Assembly (NCBI RefSeq): GCF_029094525.1
Contig: NZ_CP119107.1
Location: 4,030,001-4,094,000, forward strand
Direction: 5' to 3'
Source: Pullulanibacillus sp. KACC 23026
GTDB lineage: Bacteria; Bacillota; Bacilli; Bacillales; Sporolactobacillaceae
DNA length: 64,000 nt
Below, piece by piece: positions 55,181 through 63,711 of this stretch. Position 1 is the stretch's first letter; every line of letters starts with the position of its first letter. Position numbers and translations under genes: made by a program. The notes under the pieces were generated by a model. That model had not been told where the DNA came from. It saw only the letters and a list, made by a program, of their open reading frames with translations, and did no database searches.

Positions 55181-55213
55181 AAAAAACCATGGTATCATGC
55201 CATGGTTTTTTTA
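55181..55213 (+). terminator. Second of two tandem terminators, bidirectional
   Basis: AAAAAACCATGG pairs with CCATGGTTTTTTT around a seven-base loop, symmetric in A and T runs. Confidence 0.88.
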
Positions 55214-55250
55214 TATATATTTTTATTACCATTAAAAGGAGGAATTGTAA

Positions 55251-55310
55251 ATGATTGCAATTAAAACCGCTACGTACGCTTGGCTTGAGGAGAAGATTGG
55301 CTTTAAATGA
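55251..55310 (+). CDS. Short peptide ORF, 19 aa
   Basis: ATG at 55251, seven bases after AAAAGGAGG, gives MIAIKTATYAWLEEKIGFK. It precedes the YrzI-like gene by 31 bases. B. subtilis yrzI is likewise preceded by tiny ORFs, one of which is the target of the ribosome-associated nuclease Rae1. Homology to those peptides cannot be judged by eye. Confidence 0.5.
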   Translation: MIAIKTATYAWLEEKIGFK

Positions 55311-55341
55311 AACGACTATACAACGAAGGGAGGGTGTTAAT

Positions 55342-55491
55342 ATGCTGAAATTGAATCTTTTAGCTTTCACTCTCATGATTTCTGTGCGGAAACGGGAATT
55401 GAGCACAGAAGAGCTTGAGCACTTTCTGCGCGTAAGAGAAATTCATGAGCAAATTCTCGATCGCCGTGCCAACTTCCGTCACTTTAATTAA
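55342..55491 (+). CDS. YrzI-like small protein
   Basis: A 49-residue protein. The N-terminus MLKLNLLAFTLMISVRKREL, followed by STEELEHFLRVREIHEQI and DRRANFR, matches the shape of the YrzI family (hydrophobic start, K/R-R, S/T-E-E helix, short polar tail). GGGAGGG lies seven bases before the ATG. The role of YrzI is unknown. A terminator follows. Confidence 0.68.
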   Translation: MLKLNLLAFTLMISVRKRELSTEELEHFLRVREIHEQILDRRANFRHFN

Positions 55492-55526
55492 TACTTGATC
55501 AATCGGTCTGGTCTATTAAGTGAATA

Positions 55527-55561
55527 AAAAAATGGGGTTCTCGGATGAGTTCCCCATTTTT
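55527..55561 (+). terminator. Bidirectional terminator between yrzI-like gene and sulfotransferase gene
   Basis: AAAAATGGGG pairs with CCCCATTTTT across a 14-base loop, between convergent genes. Confidence 0.88.
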
Positions 55562-55564
55562 GTC

Positions 55565-56512
55565 TTATACTGGTTTTGGTTTCTTTTCTTTTGTAGGCGG
55601 ATTTCTTTCAAGTGTTCCATAATCTTTTAAGTATCTCTGATAGAGTGCTTCAACACGGTCATGATAGGCTTGAGAGTCAAAATACTCTTGTGAGCGGACA
55701 CCCTCTAATGCTAATAAATAGAGTTCTTTAACATCGTCCGTTAGATCATCTCTTTCTTTAAAGGCATCCAGATCAATATCTGACCGGCTTCTTTGGAGAT
55801 TAGGATCGATGAATTCATCCAATTGCTCTTGGAGATGCGCCTCGTCTTTTGGCCATGGTAAATCCAATGTATTTGAAATCCGTCTGAGACATTCAAGCGG
55901 TGTATCGAAGAGCTCTTCATACGAAACAATAACCCTTTTTCCGCCAAAAGTGTCTCGAAGCGATAATAAGGTTCTTAATTGCCACTGTCTTAGAGCCCAC
56001 ATCTCATCGCGATCCCACGCCCTGATATTTGAGGACACAACATCGATCGGGTTACGAATGATGATGACATAATGGGGTTCGGCGTTAACATCCTTCAAAA
56101 TGGCTTTCCAAAGAGCCAAATAATCGTTAGTCCGCGGATCTTTCCATCCCCATACAGGTTTATCAGAAAACGTTTCACGAACGTAGTCTTCTAACTCTTT
56201 TCTATACTGTTTTATATTTCGCTGATTCTCATACCCTTCTGGAGAAGGACGGAATTTTAGCTTTGATCCTATTTTTTTGTGCAGATTTAAAATATGTTCA
56301 TTTTCAAAATAGCCTTTTGGGTTAACCTTTGTTGGTTTAATAAATTTGTCATTTCCTAGGTCAACTCCCATAAAATGAAGTCCTTTAGTCAAGACAGATG
56401 TCCCAGAACGTCCGCTCCCAAGTACGAGTACCGCTTTGGTAGCAGGCTGCTTATTAAGCTTCAACAGCTTCAAAAGGCCTGAGATCTTTTGTTCCTTCAA
56501 TGTTTTATCCAC
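55565..56512 (-). CDS. Sulfotransferase family protein
   Basis: A 315-residue cytosolic sulfotransferase-fold protein. The 5'-phosphosulfate loop GSGRSGTSVL and the 3'-phosphate motif RNPIDVVSSNIRAW are both present, so it should move sulfate from PAPS to an acceptor hydroxyl. The acceptor is unknown. Start is uncertain: GTG at 56512 has little upstream signal, while TTG four codons later (56500) has AAGGGTGG eight bases before it. The only link to PAPS supply is the sat gene nearby; an APS kinase gene is not in the window. Confidence 0.85.
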   Translation of the reverse strand: MDKTLKEQKISGLLKLLKLNKQPATKAVLVLGSGRSGTSVLTKGLHFMGVDLGNDKFIKPTKVNPKGYFENEHILNLHKKIGSKLKFRPSPEGYENQRNIKQYRKELEDYVRETFSDKPVWGWKDPRTNDYLALWKAILKDVNAEPHYVIIIRNPIDVVSSNIRAWDRDEMWALRQWQLRTLLSLRDTFGGKRVIVSYEELFDTPLECLRRISNTLDLPWPKDEAHLQEQLDEFIDPNLQRSRSDIDLDAFKERDDLTDDVKELYLLALEGVRSQEYFDSQAYHDRVEALYQRYLKDYGTLERNPPTKEKKPKPV

Positions 56513-56757
56513 CCTTCTTGAAATATCCCCTGCAACTCTATTTTAGTCTATTTTTATTAAGATAATCTTAATAAATTTAAGAGAACAGCACATTAGGAAA
56601 GGAATTCCACACTATCTTATCATAAAAACTTGAGAATACACCTACTTATTGATTGGAATAAGAGAAAAGCACATCCATTGACTTTTGTACCAGATAGCTT
56701 AAAAATGTAAGAGTAATTTTATTCATTAATCACAAATTATAGAAAGAAGGAGAGCGT

Positions 56758-57948
56758 TTGAACGAAACAGATTTAAAACAGTCCGACTGGGCGCTTTCAA
56801 GAGGATTAATGCTTCTCATGGCGGTTACTGCCGGAATAGGGGTAGCTAACCTCTATTATAACCAGCCTCTCCTTGCTGACATTGGTCACATATTTCACAC
56901 CAATGCCCATCAAACCGGAAATATCTCAATGTTTACCCAAATAGGCTATGCGATCGGTCTTTTCTTTTTCGTCCCGCTCGCTGATATCAAAGAACGGCGT
57001 CGATTTATCGTTATCTTACTTCTCTGTGTCACCCTTTCTCTAATTGGTGTAGCAACCGCTCAAACGATGACTTGGATGTACATAGCCAGTCTTGCGGTCG
57101 GAATCACAACGATCGTCCCTCAAATCATGCTGCCGCTTGCCGCTTCACTGGCACCTCCTAAGGAACAAGGAAAAGCAATTGGGACTGTCTCAAGCGGTCT
57201 GTTATTTGGTATTTTGCTTGCTCGTACTGTTTCAGGCTTGGTCGGTGGCACTTTTGGATGGCGAATTATGTTTTGGCTCGCTGCCGTCCTTATGCTCCTT
57301 CTGGCTGTGACCTTGCGCCTTTTCTTGCCAAAGAATGAACCGGATACAACCATTACATATAAGCAGCTCTTTCAATCCATCTTCACCCTTGTGAAGCAGC
57401 ATGGAACGCTCCGTGAAGCTGCCATTATAGGTGCGATGATGTTCGGCAGTTTTAGCGCTTTCTGGACCTCACTCACTTATTTTGTAGAAGGCCCTCATTA
57501 CAACTTTAATAGCCAAATTGCGGGACTATTTGGTCTGGTAGGAGTAGTCGGTGCGTCCATGGCCCCTATCGTTGGGCGGGCAGCTGACCGAGTGAAGCCC
57601 AAAATAATTGCCGGATCGCTAATGGCCCTTACCTTCTTTTCTTTTATATTATTCGGGACAATTGGCTCATTTCTGTGGGGGTTAATCATTGGTATTATTC
57701 TGTTAGATCTAGGAATTCAGGGTACACAAGTTGCCAATCAATCGCGAATTTACCCGCTCGCCCCCCATGCGAGAAGCCGGCTCAATACCGTTTTCATGGT
57801 CAGTACTTTTTTAGGTGGCGCACTCGGTTCCTCTCTTGGAAGCTTTGCTTGGAAAGAGTGGGGATGGACAGGCGTCTGCACCACTTGCTGTCTAATGGTA
57901 GCCTGTGGACTCCTTGTTTGGCTATTAGGTTTTCGGCGCCGGTCCTAA
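56758..57948 (+). CDS. MFS-family transporter
   Basis: A 396-residue major facilitator with about twelve hydrophobic helices in two halves. MTAGIGVANLYYNQPLL at the start and the A-motif-like loop PLADIKERRRF after helix 2 are typical of the drug:H+ antiporter branch. Substrate cannot be assigned. TTG start with AGAAGGAGA upstream. It is a single gene closed by a terminator. Confidence 0.88.
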   Translation: MNETDLKQSDWALSRGLMLLMAVTAGIGVANLYYNQPLLADIGHIFHTNAHQTGNISMFTQIGYAIGLFFFVPLADIKERRRFIVILLLCVTLSLIGVATAQTMTWMYIASLAVGITTIVPQIMLPLAASLAPPKEQGKAIGTVSSGLLFGILLARTVSGLVGGTFGWRIMFWLAAVLMLLLAVTLRLFLPKNEPDTTITYKQLFQSIFTLVKQHGTLREAAIIGAMMFGSFSAFWTSLTYFVEGPHYNFNSQIAGLFGLVGVVGASMAPIVGRAADRVKPKIIAGSLMALTFFSFILFGTIGSFLWGLIIGIILLDLGIQGTQVANQSRIYPLAPHARSRLNTVFMVSTFLGGALGSSLGSFAWKEWGWTGVCTTCCLMVACGLLVWLLGFRRRS

Positions 57949-57996
57949 TAAGAAAAGCTCTAGAAAAAGACAGTCGCTATTTTTCCAATTCTTATA

Positions 57997-58030
57997 GGCA
58001 AAGCAGTCCATTCTGCTTTGCCTCATCTTT
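57997..58030 (+). terminator. Terminator after the MFS gene
   Basis: GGCAAAGCAG pairs with CTGCTTTGCC around a six-base loop, followed by TCATCTTTTTG. Confidence 0.86.
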
Positions 58031-58037
58031 TTGTTGT

Positions 58038-58151
58038 CTATTGATTTCCCTTACCCCGTCTTCTACCTGTAAGAATGATTAAAGCAACGATAAATAAAAC
58101 CGGTATGGCTATGTATAATATCGACATGGCATTATGCAAAAATGGACTCAT
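58038..58151 (-). CDS. Small single-pass membrane peptide (37 aa)
   Basis: ATG at 58151, 11 bases after AAGGAGG, opens 37 codons: SPFLHNAMSILYIAIPVLFI and VALIILTGRRRGKGNQ. One long helix ends in a run of basic residues, which should face the cytosol. It is convergent with the MFS gene. No family recognised. The strong ribosome site and the clear membrane topology favour a real gene. Confidence 0.62.
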   Translation of the reverse strand: MSPFLHNAMSILYIAIPVLFIVALIILTGRRRGKGNQ

Positions 58152-58223
58152 GACGTATGTATCCTCCTTGATTCTGTAGAGTATATACATAGTCTTCCAC
58201 ACTTATCCCCTAACTTATCCCAC

Positions 58224-58742
58224 TCATTCGTTACTTTCAGGAATAACGTAGCGAAATGCTTTAACGATAATGCCATCGCCAGCAGGTTCAAAATCATATT
58301 CAGCCAACCGTTCAAAACCCATTTTTGTATAGAGAGCCATAGCCTGCTCCATAAAATCACCAGTATGTAGACCTATTGCTTTGTGTTCGCACTCGCGAGT
58401 TAAATCGATACACGTCTGAATAAGCTTGCGAGCCACTCCTTTTCCCCGGGCCCGAGGAGCCACTGCAAGCATTCGGATCTCAGGAAATTCAGACATCCCA
58501 GTTAGACCTTTGTACGCATCTGTGTTCTCAGGACACAGAACGACGCTCCCGACAATATCCCCGTCTACTTCAGCTACAAATAGCTCTGCTCCCTCGTCCA
58601 CATCTGCTGCCGAAGAAATAGCTTGTTTTAAAGCCTCCCAGTGAGCGGATGGAAGTCGAGAAGCGTGCTCCTCATAGGCCTTGACTCTTTGAGTTCGAAT
58701 GTGTTCTAATTCATGATCTCTATATTCTCTGATCATCACCAT
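58224..58742 (-). CDS. GNAT-family N-acetyltransferase
   Basis: A 172-residue acetyltransferase with the acetyl-CoA loop APRARGKGVARKLIQ (about residue 97) and a C-terminal FMEQAMALYTKMGFERLAEYDF stretch, the RimI/PhnO-like pattern. Substrate unknown. AAGGAG stands nine bases before the ATG. It is a single gene. Confidence 0.9.
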   Translation of the reverse strand: MVMIREYRDHELEHIRTQRVKAYEEHASRLPSAHWEALKQAISSAADVDEGAELFVAEVDGDIVGSVVLCPENTDAYKGLTGMSEFPEIRMLAVAPRARGKGVARKLIQTCIDLTRECEHKAIGLHTGDFMEQAMALYTKMGFERLAEYDFEPAGDGIIVKAFRYVIPESNE

Positions 58743-59081
58743 TATAAAAAACTCCTTCTATTTAAATTTAAAAGGGTAAACCAATTTCTTTCAATAGTAA
58801 CCAGTTTGTCATTAATAAAACATGCCTTTGTCGATCAATAGGGGCAACATGATTCGAATTTTTTGTTCTATAAAGTTTCAAAAAGTGAATACATTGGTTA
58901 TATTTTAAGGGTATATCTTGTCACTTCCTTTAATTAGGGATATAGTTTACATGCGATAACTTCATCAAACCTAATATTAAGGGGGTACATTTTTAGCTTG
59001 AAAGCCCTCTAACTCTATATTAAAATTTTAAAACTTCTTTCTCTATAAAGTTTTACACTACCATGTTTGTGAGGAAAAAAC
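58743..59081. other. Intergenic stretch without supported gene
   Basis: About 340 AT-rich bases between the GNAT gene and the three-helix protein gene. No ORF with ribosome site, repeat or hairpin terminator was recognised. Confidence 0.5.
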
Positions 59082-59423
59082 ATGAAAAGCCTTTCAACAT
59101 TTCATCGTGTTCTGTTTTTGAGTTCAATCCTCTTAAGTCTCATTACTTTTCTATCTCCTGTACTTATGTCCATTCATGAGTTAAATCATGGTGGTTATTT
59201 TATAATATCTTATTATGAGCTAAGGTCAGATGTTAGTGATGCTTTAATTATCAGTTATGAAGTGCTCATGTGTATAAGCTTTGTGATGTCCTTTATTACA
59301 TTTATACTATTTTTAGAGAAAAAGCGAATCTTTCTGAGATTATCAATTTTGTCAATGATCTTGAGTGTTTTTTATCCCATTGGTAGTGTTATTTTATTTA
59401 TTTTGGTTATCGCACTCAGTTAA
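59082..59423 (+). CDS. Hypothetical three-helix membrane protein
   Basis: A 113-residue protein with three hydrophobic segments (about 9-30, 60-80 and 86-110) and little else. The first may be a signal anchor. GAGG lies eight bases before the ATG. I do not recognise the family. It is followed by a terminator, and its AT-rich composition differs slightly from the flanking genes. Confidence 0.65.
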   Translation: MKSLSTFHRVLFLSSILLSLITFLSPVLMSIHELNHGGYFIISYYELRSDVSDALIISYEVLMCISFVMSFITFILFLEKKRIFLRLSILSMILSVFYPIGSVILFILVIALS

Positions 59424-59469
59424 CAAAAACCTCAAATACAAAAAACTAAAATTATTCAACAAGTAGAAA

Positions 59470-59510
59470 AAGAACCTTGGTCTAAAAATAGCCCAAGGTT
59501 CTTGTTTAAT
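59470..59510 (+). terminator. Terminator after the three-helix protein gene
   Basis: AAGAACCTTGG pairs with CCAAGGTTCTT around a 12-base loop, followed by GTTTAAT. Confidence 0.83.
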
Positions 59511-59638
59511 TTTCATGCTTCACTGTTTACTTTTCCTTTTAAAATATCTATATATGCGGCGATGATGTCATCTCTCGCATCATCAAAAGGGTAATTATGT
59601 TAATAATTTTTTTAAAAGAGGGCCAATGCCCCCTTTTG

Positions 59639-61456
59639 TTAGTTGGATATGTCTAACTCCTGTTCAAGCCGTGCAATTTGTTGTCTTATTTCCTTAATCC
59701 TTTCTAAGAGTCCCCGCTGCTCTTCCTCTTGTTCGACTTCTTCAGATACCAACTGGGTGTATTGGAGCTGAAGGGTGCTTAGTTGTCTCCTCTTTTCCTG
59801 ATCATAACCGCGCTCCTCTTTAACCGATTGCCACTCTGCATAGGTACCAGGAAAATAGTGAAAACCATCATAAAGGGAGATCACCCTTGTAATCACCTTC
59901 TGTAATAAATAATGATCGTGGGACACTAATACCACAGCTCCAGGATAGAGTGTCAATGCCTCTTCTATTTTTTCCCTTGTCGCAATATCCAAATAATTAG
60001 TCGGTTCATCCAGGACGAGCAAATTCGCCTCTGATAAATAAAGGCGAACAAAGGCAACACGGCACTTTTCTCCCATACTTAAGCTCTTAATCGGTTTAAA
60101 GACATCTTCTTTTGGAAAAAGAAAACATGCGAGAATCGTTCTTGCTTCAGATTGGGTAAGCCCAGGAAGCGTTAAAATATAATCTAAAATCGTGCTTTCT
60201 TCAGGTAATTGATCCAGCTCTTGTTTAAAGTAACCGATCTTAAGTTCAGGATGCCTATAGATCACACCTTGATCGGGCTCAATGTCACCGATTATTAAAT
60301 TTAAAAGCGTCGTTTTCCCGGCACCATTTTGACCTAATACCCCTAATCGATCTCCTTTTTCAATGAAAAAAGAAATGTCCTTGAACACTCGTCTTCCTCC
60401 GTACCCAAAATCAACATGATCAAAATGAAGCATGGAAGGACTTGAAAACGCCTGTGCATCAAAAGAGACGTTAATCCCCTCTTCTTCCTGAGGCTTCTTC
60501 ACACGATGCTTCTCTAAGCGTTCAAGAGCCGCTTCTTTTGCTTTAAAACGCGTCATATTTTTATTCGCTCGTTTTTTGGCATGGGGATCCCGTTCACTTG
60601 CTGCGTTATGCGCTTTATTAAACCATGTCTTATAGGTTGAGATCGCTTCAACCAGGCTCTTGCGCTCTTGCTCCTGCTTTTTATAAGCGGCTTCAAGACT
60701 TTCACGCTCAAGCTCTTTTTGAGCGAGATAGTCCTTATAGCCGCCCTTATATTTTCTTATTCCTGAATCCGTGAGCTCATAAGTCGTGTGGGCTACCTTA
60801 TCAATAAACGCCCGGTCATGAGAAACAAGCAAAACGGTTCCTTTATAATGATTGATCCATTCAGCTAGCCAGTGAATCGTTTCCACATCCAAATGATTGG
60901 TTGGTTCATCAAAGATAAGGAAAGAGGCCTCTTTCAGCTGCATGCGGGCAAGCTGCACTTTTGTTTTTTGCCCTCCGCTAAGCTCAGAAAAAGGTTGATC
61001 CCACTTATCCTCAGCGATCCCCATCTGCATGAGTGACCGCTCCACTTGCGTCTCCCATTCATAACCGTCCAAATCCATAAACTCCTGAAGCACCTTCATG
61101 TAAGCTTCAGTAAAAGCTGGATCGTGCTCGGCTTCTTTTGAAAGGCAATTCATTTGTTGCTTTAATCTATTCAGCACTGGTCGCTCTCTCTCGACAAACT
61201 CTCGGACGGTTTCTGAATCCGCTGCTTCAGGAGACTGCGCCATCCATGCCCAATCTGATTCCGCAAATTTTGACATGAGTTTCCCGCCTGAAATAGGTAT
61301 TTGGCCAAGTATGGCTTTAAGAAAAGTGGTCTTCCCCTTTCCATTTTGCCCAATGAGAGCCACATGCTCCCCTTTCTCCAGTTCAATTGAACCATTTTTC
61401 AAAATGTCTCTTCCATTTATTTCAACATGAATCATTTCGGCTTTTAAGACTGGCAT
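59639..61456 (-). CDS. ABC-F family ATPase, possible ribosome protection protein
   Basis: A 605-residue protein with two ABC domains and no membrane segment. Walker A motifs GQNGKGKTT (about 36) and GQNGAGKTT (about 375), signatures LSGGQKTKVQLA and LSMGEKCRVAF, and Walker B motifs with DEPTNHLD and DEPTNYLD are intact. A charged inter-domain linker (about 235-330) and a C-terminal coiled coil (about 560-605) are present. ABC-F proteins act on the ribosome, either as housekeeping translation factors or as antibiotic-resistance proteins of the Vga/Msr/VmlR kind. The terminator in its leader (61532-61558) favours an inducible resistance-type gene. The exact subfamily cannot be fixed by eye. Confidence 0.9.
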   Translation of the reverse strand: MPVLKAEMIHVEINGRDILKNGSIELEKGEHVALIGQNGKGKTTFLKAILGQIPISGGKLMSKFAESDWAWMAQSPEAADSETVREFVERERPVLNRLKQQMNCLSKEAEHDPAFTEAYMKVLQEFMDLDGYEWETQVERSLMQMGIAEDKWDQPFSELSGGQKTKVQLARMQLKEASFLIFDEPTNHLDVETIHWLAEWINHYKGTVLLVSHDRAFIDKVAHTTYELTDSGIRKYKGGYKDYLAQKELERESLEAAYKKQEQERKSLVEAISTYKTWFNKAHNAASERDPHAKKRANKNMTRFKAKEAALERLEKHRVKKPQEEEGINVSFDAQAFSSPSMLHFDHVDFGYGGRRVFKDISFFIEKGDRLGVLGQNGAGKTTLLNLIIGDIEPDQGVIYRHPELKIGYFKQELDQLPEESTILDYILTLPGLTQSEARTILACFLFPKEDVFKPIKSLSMGEKCRVAFVRLYLSEANLLVLDEPTNYLDIATREKIEEALTLYPGAVVLVSHDHYLLQKVITRVISLYDGFHYFPGTYAEWQSVKEERGYDQEKRRQLSTLQLQYTQLVSEEVEQEEEQRGLLERIKEIRQQIARLEQELDISN

Positions 61457-61531
61457 CCAGACATCATCTCCTCACTCACTAATTGGCTAACTTTTTCGGG
61501 AGAGAACCTCTTATAATGCCTTTTTTGCACC

Positions 61532-61558
61532 AAAAAAGCACAAGCGTCTGCTTGTGCT
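61532..61558 (-). terminator. Leader terminator upstream of the ABC-F gene
   Basis: On the minus strand AGCACAAGC pairs with GCTTGTGCT around a four-base loop (61537-61558), followed by TTTTTT. It lies about 75 bases before the ABC-F start, a layout used by vmlR-type attenuators where ribosome stalling in a leader lets transcription pass. I could not define a definite leader peptide or antiterminator. Confidence 0.78.
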
Positions 61559-61989
61559 CCGTGAGAATTCAGATCTAGTCATCGTTTTAAAATAGAACAG
61601 CAAACCATTGTTAACCTAGGAGACCGTTCCTTCGTTCAACATACACACCTTCAAACGACTCTTCGCTCTCCTATAAAAATATGGCTGCTTATCCGATATC
61701 TATTTTTAGACAGACTAATCCTCTCTTCTCTGCACAAAACAGAGGTTCCCTTATCACTATAAAACTTGTGTGGGAAATGGATTAGTTCTTCATGACGTCT
61801 AAAATAGATACCTCCTTCGCAACATTCTCCCTTAGTTTATCAACAAACTATTTTGAAATCAATGGGCCTGTGAGGAATCATTTTAATTCATCTGACCTTT
61901 ACACCTGCTAATGAATCAAAAGTGCATCACTCATGGACTAAGTGCAGAAGATAGGGGGTAGATCGAGCTAAGATTTTGAAAGACGACAT
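61559..61989. other. Long leader/intergenic region between ABC-F and guaC
   Basis: About 430 bases between the divergent genes. On the minus strand it should hold the ABC-F leader. AAGGAGG near 61819 is followed, 17 bases on, by ATGAAGAACTAA, and AGGAGAG near 61667 by a 12-codon TTG frame; both are possible leader peptides but neither is convincing. No other gene is seen. Confidence 0.4.
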
Positions 61990-62018
61990 TTGACATTGAA
62001 CAAAAATTAAGGTAAATT
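61990..62018 (+). promoter_or_regulatory. Promoter of guaC
   Basis: TTGACA (61990-61995) and TAAATT (62013-62018) are 17 bases apart. Transcription should begin near 62025, at the first PurBox. Confidence 0.75.
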
Positions 62019-62024
62019 ACCAAA

Positions 62025-62067
62025 TGTACGAACAATTTATCACAGATTAAATATAAACGTTCGGATT
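62025..62067 (+). promoter_or_regulatory. Paired PurR boxes before guaC
   Basis: TGTACGAACAATT (62025-62037) and, inverted, AAACGTTCGGATT (62055-62067) share the CGAAC core of the Firmicute PurBox and are 17 bases apart, the spacing needed by a PurR dimer pair. They lie just downstream of the promoter, so PurR would block polymerase when PRPP is low. Confidence 0.83.
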
Positions 62068-62083
62068 AGGAGTGTAAAACTAA

Positions 62084-63067
62084 ATGGAAAACGTATTCGA
62101 TTATGAAGATATTCAGCTAATTCCTAATAAATGTATTGTTAACAGCCGTTCAGAATGTGATACACGCGTACAGTTTGGCGGCAGAACTTTCAAGCTTCCT
62201 GTTGTACCAGCTAATATGCAAACCATTATCGATGAAAAAATTGCTGTGTTTTTAGCCGAAAACGATTACTTTTATATCATGCATCGCTTTAATCCTGAGA
62301 AACGTATTCATTTTATTAAAGATATGATGAACCGCGGCCTTTATTCCTCGATTAGTGTAGGAGTAAAAGAAGAAGAATATGCGTTTATTGAAGAACTTAA
62401 AAAGGAACAACTATCTCCCGAATACATCACCATTGATATTGCTCATGGCCATTCCAATGCCGTGATCAACATGATTCAGCATATTAAAAAGCATTTGCCA
62501 AACAGCTTCGTTATCGCTGGAAACGTTGGTACCCCTGAAGCCGTTCGGGAGCTCGAAAATGCTGGAGCAGACGCAACAAAAGTGGGAATCGGACCTGGTA
62601 AGGTTTGTATTACGAAAATTAAGACAGGATTTGGTACAGGAGGCTGGCAGCTTGCCGCTCTCCGCTGGTGCGCAAAAGCCGCTACTAAGCCGATTATTGC
62701 GGATGGCGGCATTCGGACTCATGGTGACATCGCCAAATCCGTTCGTTTCGGGGCATCGATGGTCATGATTGGCTCTCTATTTGCAGGACACGAAGAATCC
62801 CCCGGACAAACCATTGAGCGCGATGGCAAATTGTATAAAGAATACTTTGGTTCAGCATCTGAGTATCAAAAAGGGGAAAGAAAGAATGTCGAGGGAAAAC
62901 GGATGTATGTCGAGCACAAAGGGGCCCTTCTTGACACCTTGATTGAAATGGAACAAGACCTTCAATCTTCTATCTCTTACGCTGGCGGCAACAAGCTGGA
63001 CGCGATTCGCACCGTTGATTACGTCATCGTCAAAAACTCCATCTTTAACGGAGATCGAGTCTATTAA
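62084..63067 (+). CDS. guaC: GMP reductase
   Basis: A 327-residue TIM-barrel enzyme that deaminates GMP to IMP with NADPH. The catalytic cysteine lies in [20 protein letters not shown] (Cys175), followed by the [15 protein letters not shown] phosphate site and [12 protein letters not shown]. Length and motifs match GuaC rather than IMP dehydrogenase, since the CBS domains are absent. TAGGAGTG precedes the ATG. Paired PurR boxes control it, and a GGGACGG-type hairpin serves as its terminator. Confidence 0.95.
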   Translation: MENVFDYEDIQLIPNKCIVNSRSECDTRVQFGGRTFKLPVVPANMQTIIDEKIAVFLAENDYFYIMHRFNPEKRIHFIKDMMNRGLYSSISVGVKEEEYAFIEELKKEQLSPEYITIDIAHGHSNAVINMIQHIKKHLPNSFVIAGNVGTPEAVRELENAGADATKVGIGPGKVCITKIKTGFGTGGWQLAALRWCAKAATKPIIADGGIRTHGDIAKSVRFGASMVMIGSLFAGHEESPGQTIERDGKLYKEYFGSASEYQKGERKNVEGKRMYVEHKGALLDTLIEMEQDLQSSISYAGGNKLDAIRTVDYVIVKNSIFNGDRVY

Positions 63068-63069
63068 TT

Positions 63070-63134
63070 AGAAACGCAGGAAACGCAGGGACGGTTCTCC
63101 TGTTTCATACTAGGGAGAACCGTCCTCTCTTTTT
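63070..63134 (+). terminator. GGGACGG-type repeat, copy 6, acting as guaC terminator
   Basis: AGAAACGCAGGAAACGCAGG leads into GGACGGTTCTCC, which pairs perfectly with GGAGAACCGTCC (63089-63125) and is followed by TCTCTTTTTCC. The repeat starts three bases after the guaC stop. It is a clear case of a family member serving as a rho-independent terminator. Confidence 0.9.
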
Positions 63135-63139
63135 CCTTC

Positions 63140-63700
63140 TTACAAGTCGAAAGTTTCTTGAATCATTCTCGCCGCTTCCACGGCAGATAGGTCTGTATTA
63201 TCTAGTCTAAGATAATGCTCTCTTTGTATTTCCCCCTCCAAAGAATTCAGCCTGTACGCTTCCATGGAACTCTTTAAATTGTTCTCAGACCATTCAAGGT
63301 TTCGCTTAGTCGGCTTTTGTTCAAGCCGAAGCGGAGTCTTATTGCGTTCCAGTCGAACATTCAGGTCAGCCTCTAACTCTACTAAGTACACGGTCCCGCC
63401 TCTTGATTCAAACAACTCACAAACTCCATTGATATAATCCCAGTCTGATTGTTGATCAAATGCCCAAACATACGTAAAAATTAATCCATAGAGATTGCTC
63501 TTGGATACCTCTTCAAAGATTTCCTGACGAAATAGATTAACTAAACGTTTTCCCTCTTTAGTGCCGTAATCAAAAAAAGGAGACACCAAATCTATCGTCA
63601 TGTGGTTATGAAAAAGCTTCAACCCTGTTCTTTTAGCTAACTCTAGACCAACTGCCATCTTTCCCACAGCCTGCGGTCCCACAATTAATACTAGTTTCAA
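63140..63700 (-). CDS. P-loop kinase/ATPase, AAA-type
   Basis: A 186-residue P-loop protein with Walker A GPQAVGKM, a lid-like arginine-rich segment (RLERNKTPLRLEQKPTKRN) and overall resemblance to small-molecule kinases such as shikimate, chloramphenicol or nucleoside kinases. A VKLFHNHMTIDLVSPFF-type segment (here LKLFHNHMTIDLVSPFF) follows the P loop. TTG start close to AGGGGGGAG. Substrate unknown. It lies between two GGGACGG-type repeats. Confidence 0.75.
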   Translation of the reverse strand: MKLVLIVGPQAVGKMAVGLELAKRTGLKLFHNHMTIDLVSPFFDYGTKEGKRLVNLFRQEIFEEVSKSNLYGLIFTYVWAFDQQSDWDYINGVCELFESRGGTVYLVELEADLNVRLERNKTPLRLEQKPTKRNLEWSENNLKSSMEAYRLNSLEGEIQREHYLRLDNTDLSAVEAARMIQETFDL

Positions 63701-63711
63701 ATGACTCCCCC

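Noticed and set aside
55565-56512. Sat-sulfotransferase sulfation operon
   Set aside because: The genes are convergent with separate terminators and no APS kinase gene is present, so a shared pathway is not supported.
61660-61840. Leader peptides for the ABC-F gene
   Set aside because: Two candidates (MKN and a 12-codon TTG frame) have poorly spaced ribosome sites and neither pairs with the terminator; not reported as features.
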